Assembly (NCBI GenBank): GCA_038200385.1
Contig: JBBPYA010000045.1
Location: 1 to 5,744, forward strand
Length of the DNA: 5,744 bases
Source of the DNA: JBBPYA01 sp038200385
GTDB lineage: Bacteria > Actinomycetota > Actinomycetes > Mycobacteriales > Geodermatophilaceae
Reading direction: 5' to 3'
Shown: piece by piece, positions 5,530-5,744 of the stretch
Numbering within the stretch: the stretch's first letter is position 1
How the letters are laid out: every line of letters begins with the position of its first letter
Made by a program: the position numbers and the translations under genes
Notes under the pieces: generated by a model
Told to the model about the DNA's origin: nothing
Databases searched by the model: none
What the model saw: only the letters and a program-made list of their open reading frames with translations

Positions 5530-5744
5530 TGCGGGTGGCCGTCGCCGGTGCCGGCGCCGTAGGGACCTCCATCGCCCAGGAGCTGATCAGCTACGGGCAT
5601 CAGCTGCTGCTCATCGACCGGGAGAGCCGGGCGATCCGCGAGGAGACCCTGCCCGAGGCCGACTGGGTGCAGGCCGACGCCTGCGAGCTGGCTTCCCTGG
5701 AGGAGGCCGCGCTGCAGACCTGCGACGTCGTGGTGGCCGCCACC
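5529..5744 (+). CDS. ceoC: RCK/TrkA-family potassium-uptake regulatory protein CeoC, N-terminal part (Rv2692 ortholog)
   Basis: The first 72 codons of a gene that runs off the right end. The protein begins MRVAVAGAGAVGTSIAQEL, a Rossmann fold with GxGxxG (G7, G9, G12). The second strand ends LLLIDRE with the acidic D30. It then has VQADACELASLEEAALQTCDVVVAAT, the usual RCK_N run toward the third and fourth strands. It is a paralog of ceoB in the same arrangement as Rv2691-Rv2692, and the two probably form a hetero-oligomeric RCK ring equivalent to the double-RCK TrkA of E. coli. The ATG shares its A with the ceoB stop (TGATG), and GAGG at 5518-5521 lies 7 bases upstream as a Shine-Dalgarno sequence. 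Whether the RCK_C domain is intact cannot be seen. Confidence 0.88.
   Translation, partial: MRVAVAGAGAVGTSIAQELISYGHQLLLIDRESRAIREETLPEADWVQADACELASLEEAALQTCDVVVAAT

Overview
The window looks like chromosomal DNA of a high-GC Gram-positive bacterium (Actinomycetia). The evidence is very high GC, strong G/C at third codon positions, GTG starts, and a gene order I recognise from Mycobacterium tuberculosis: Rv2689c (RNA methyltransferase), Rv2690c (APC-type permease), then divergent Rv2691 (ceoB) and Rv2692 (ceoC). I cannot fix the family or genus. No mobile element, CRISPR array, tRNA or rRNA is visible, and no gene-free stretch exceeds about 140 bases.

Layout. Positions 1-1433 hold three minus-strand genes with gaps of 22-29 bases: a truncated conserved actinobacterial protein (<1-215), a small conserved protein of 122 residues (245-613), and a probable secreted protein with a twin-arginine-like signal (636-1433). 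None has a function I can name. After an 81-base gap come two more minus-strand genes, translationally coupled by an ATGA overlap. One is a 404-residue TrmA/RlmD-type 5-methyluridine RNA methyltransferase with intact Fe-S cysteines and catalytic residues (1515-2729). The other is a 667-residue permease strongly resembling the potassium transporter KimA (2726-4729). A 134-base divergent spacer (4730-4863) separates it from two plus-strand genes that overlap by one base, both RCK/TrkA-type nucleotide-binding proteins: ceoB (4864-5529) and the first 72 codons of ceoC (5529->5744).

How the genes fit together. KimA-type permeases carry out H+-coupled K+ uptake. RCK proteins normally sit under TrkH/KtrB-type K+ channels and gate them in response to NAD(H), ATP/ADP or c-di-AMP. 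Here no TrkH/KtrB is in view, and the RCK pair lies back to back with a KimA-like transporter. The plain reading is a potassium homeostasis locus in which ceoB/ceoC may serve the KimA-like protein or a channel encoded elsewhere. The spacer carries a 14-base dyad, a CGGAC/GTCCG repeat cluster, and a -10-like TANNNT hexamer facing each way. The ceoB hexamer is placed so that ceoB is probably translated from a leaderless or nearly leaderless mRNA.

The region is mostly ordinary, conserved actinobacterial chromosome. The points most worth a second look are the KimA-RCK pairing, the structured divergent spacer with a possible leaderless mini-ORF ahead of the permease, and the three uncharacterised genes on the left. 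Family assignments rest on remembered sequence patterns; no search was run.
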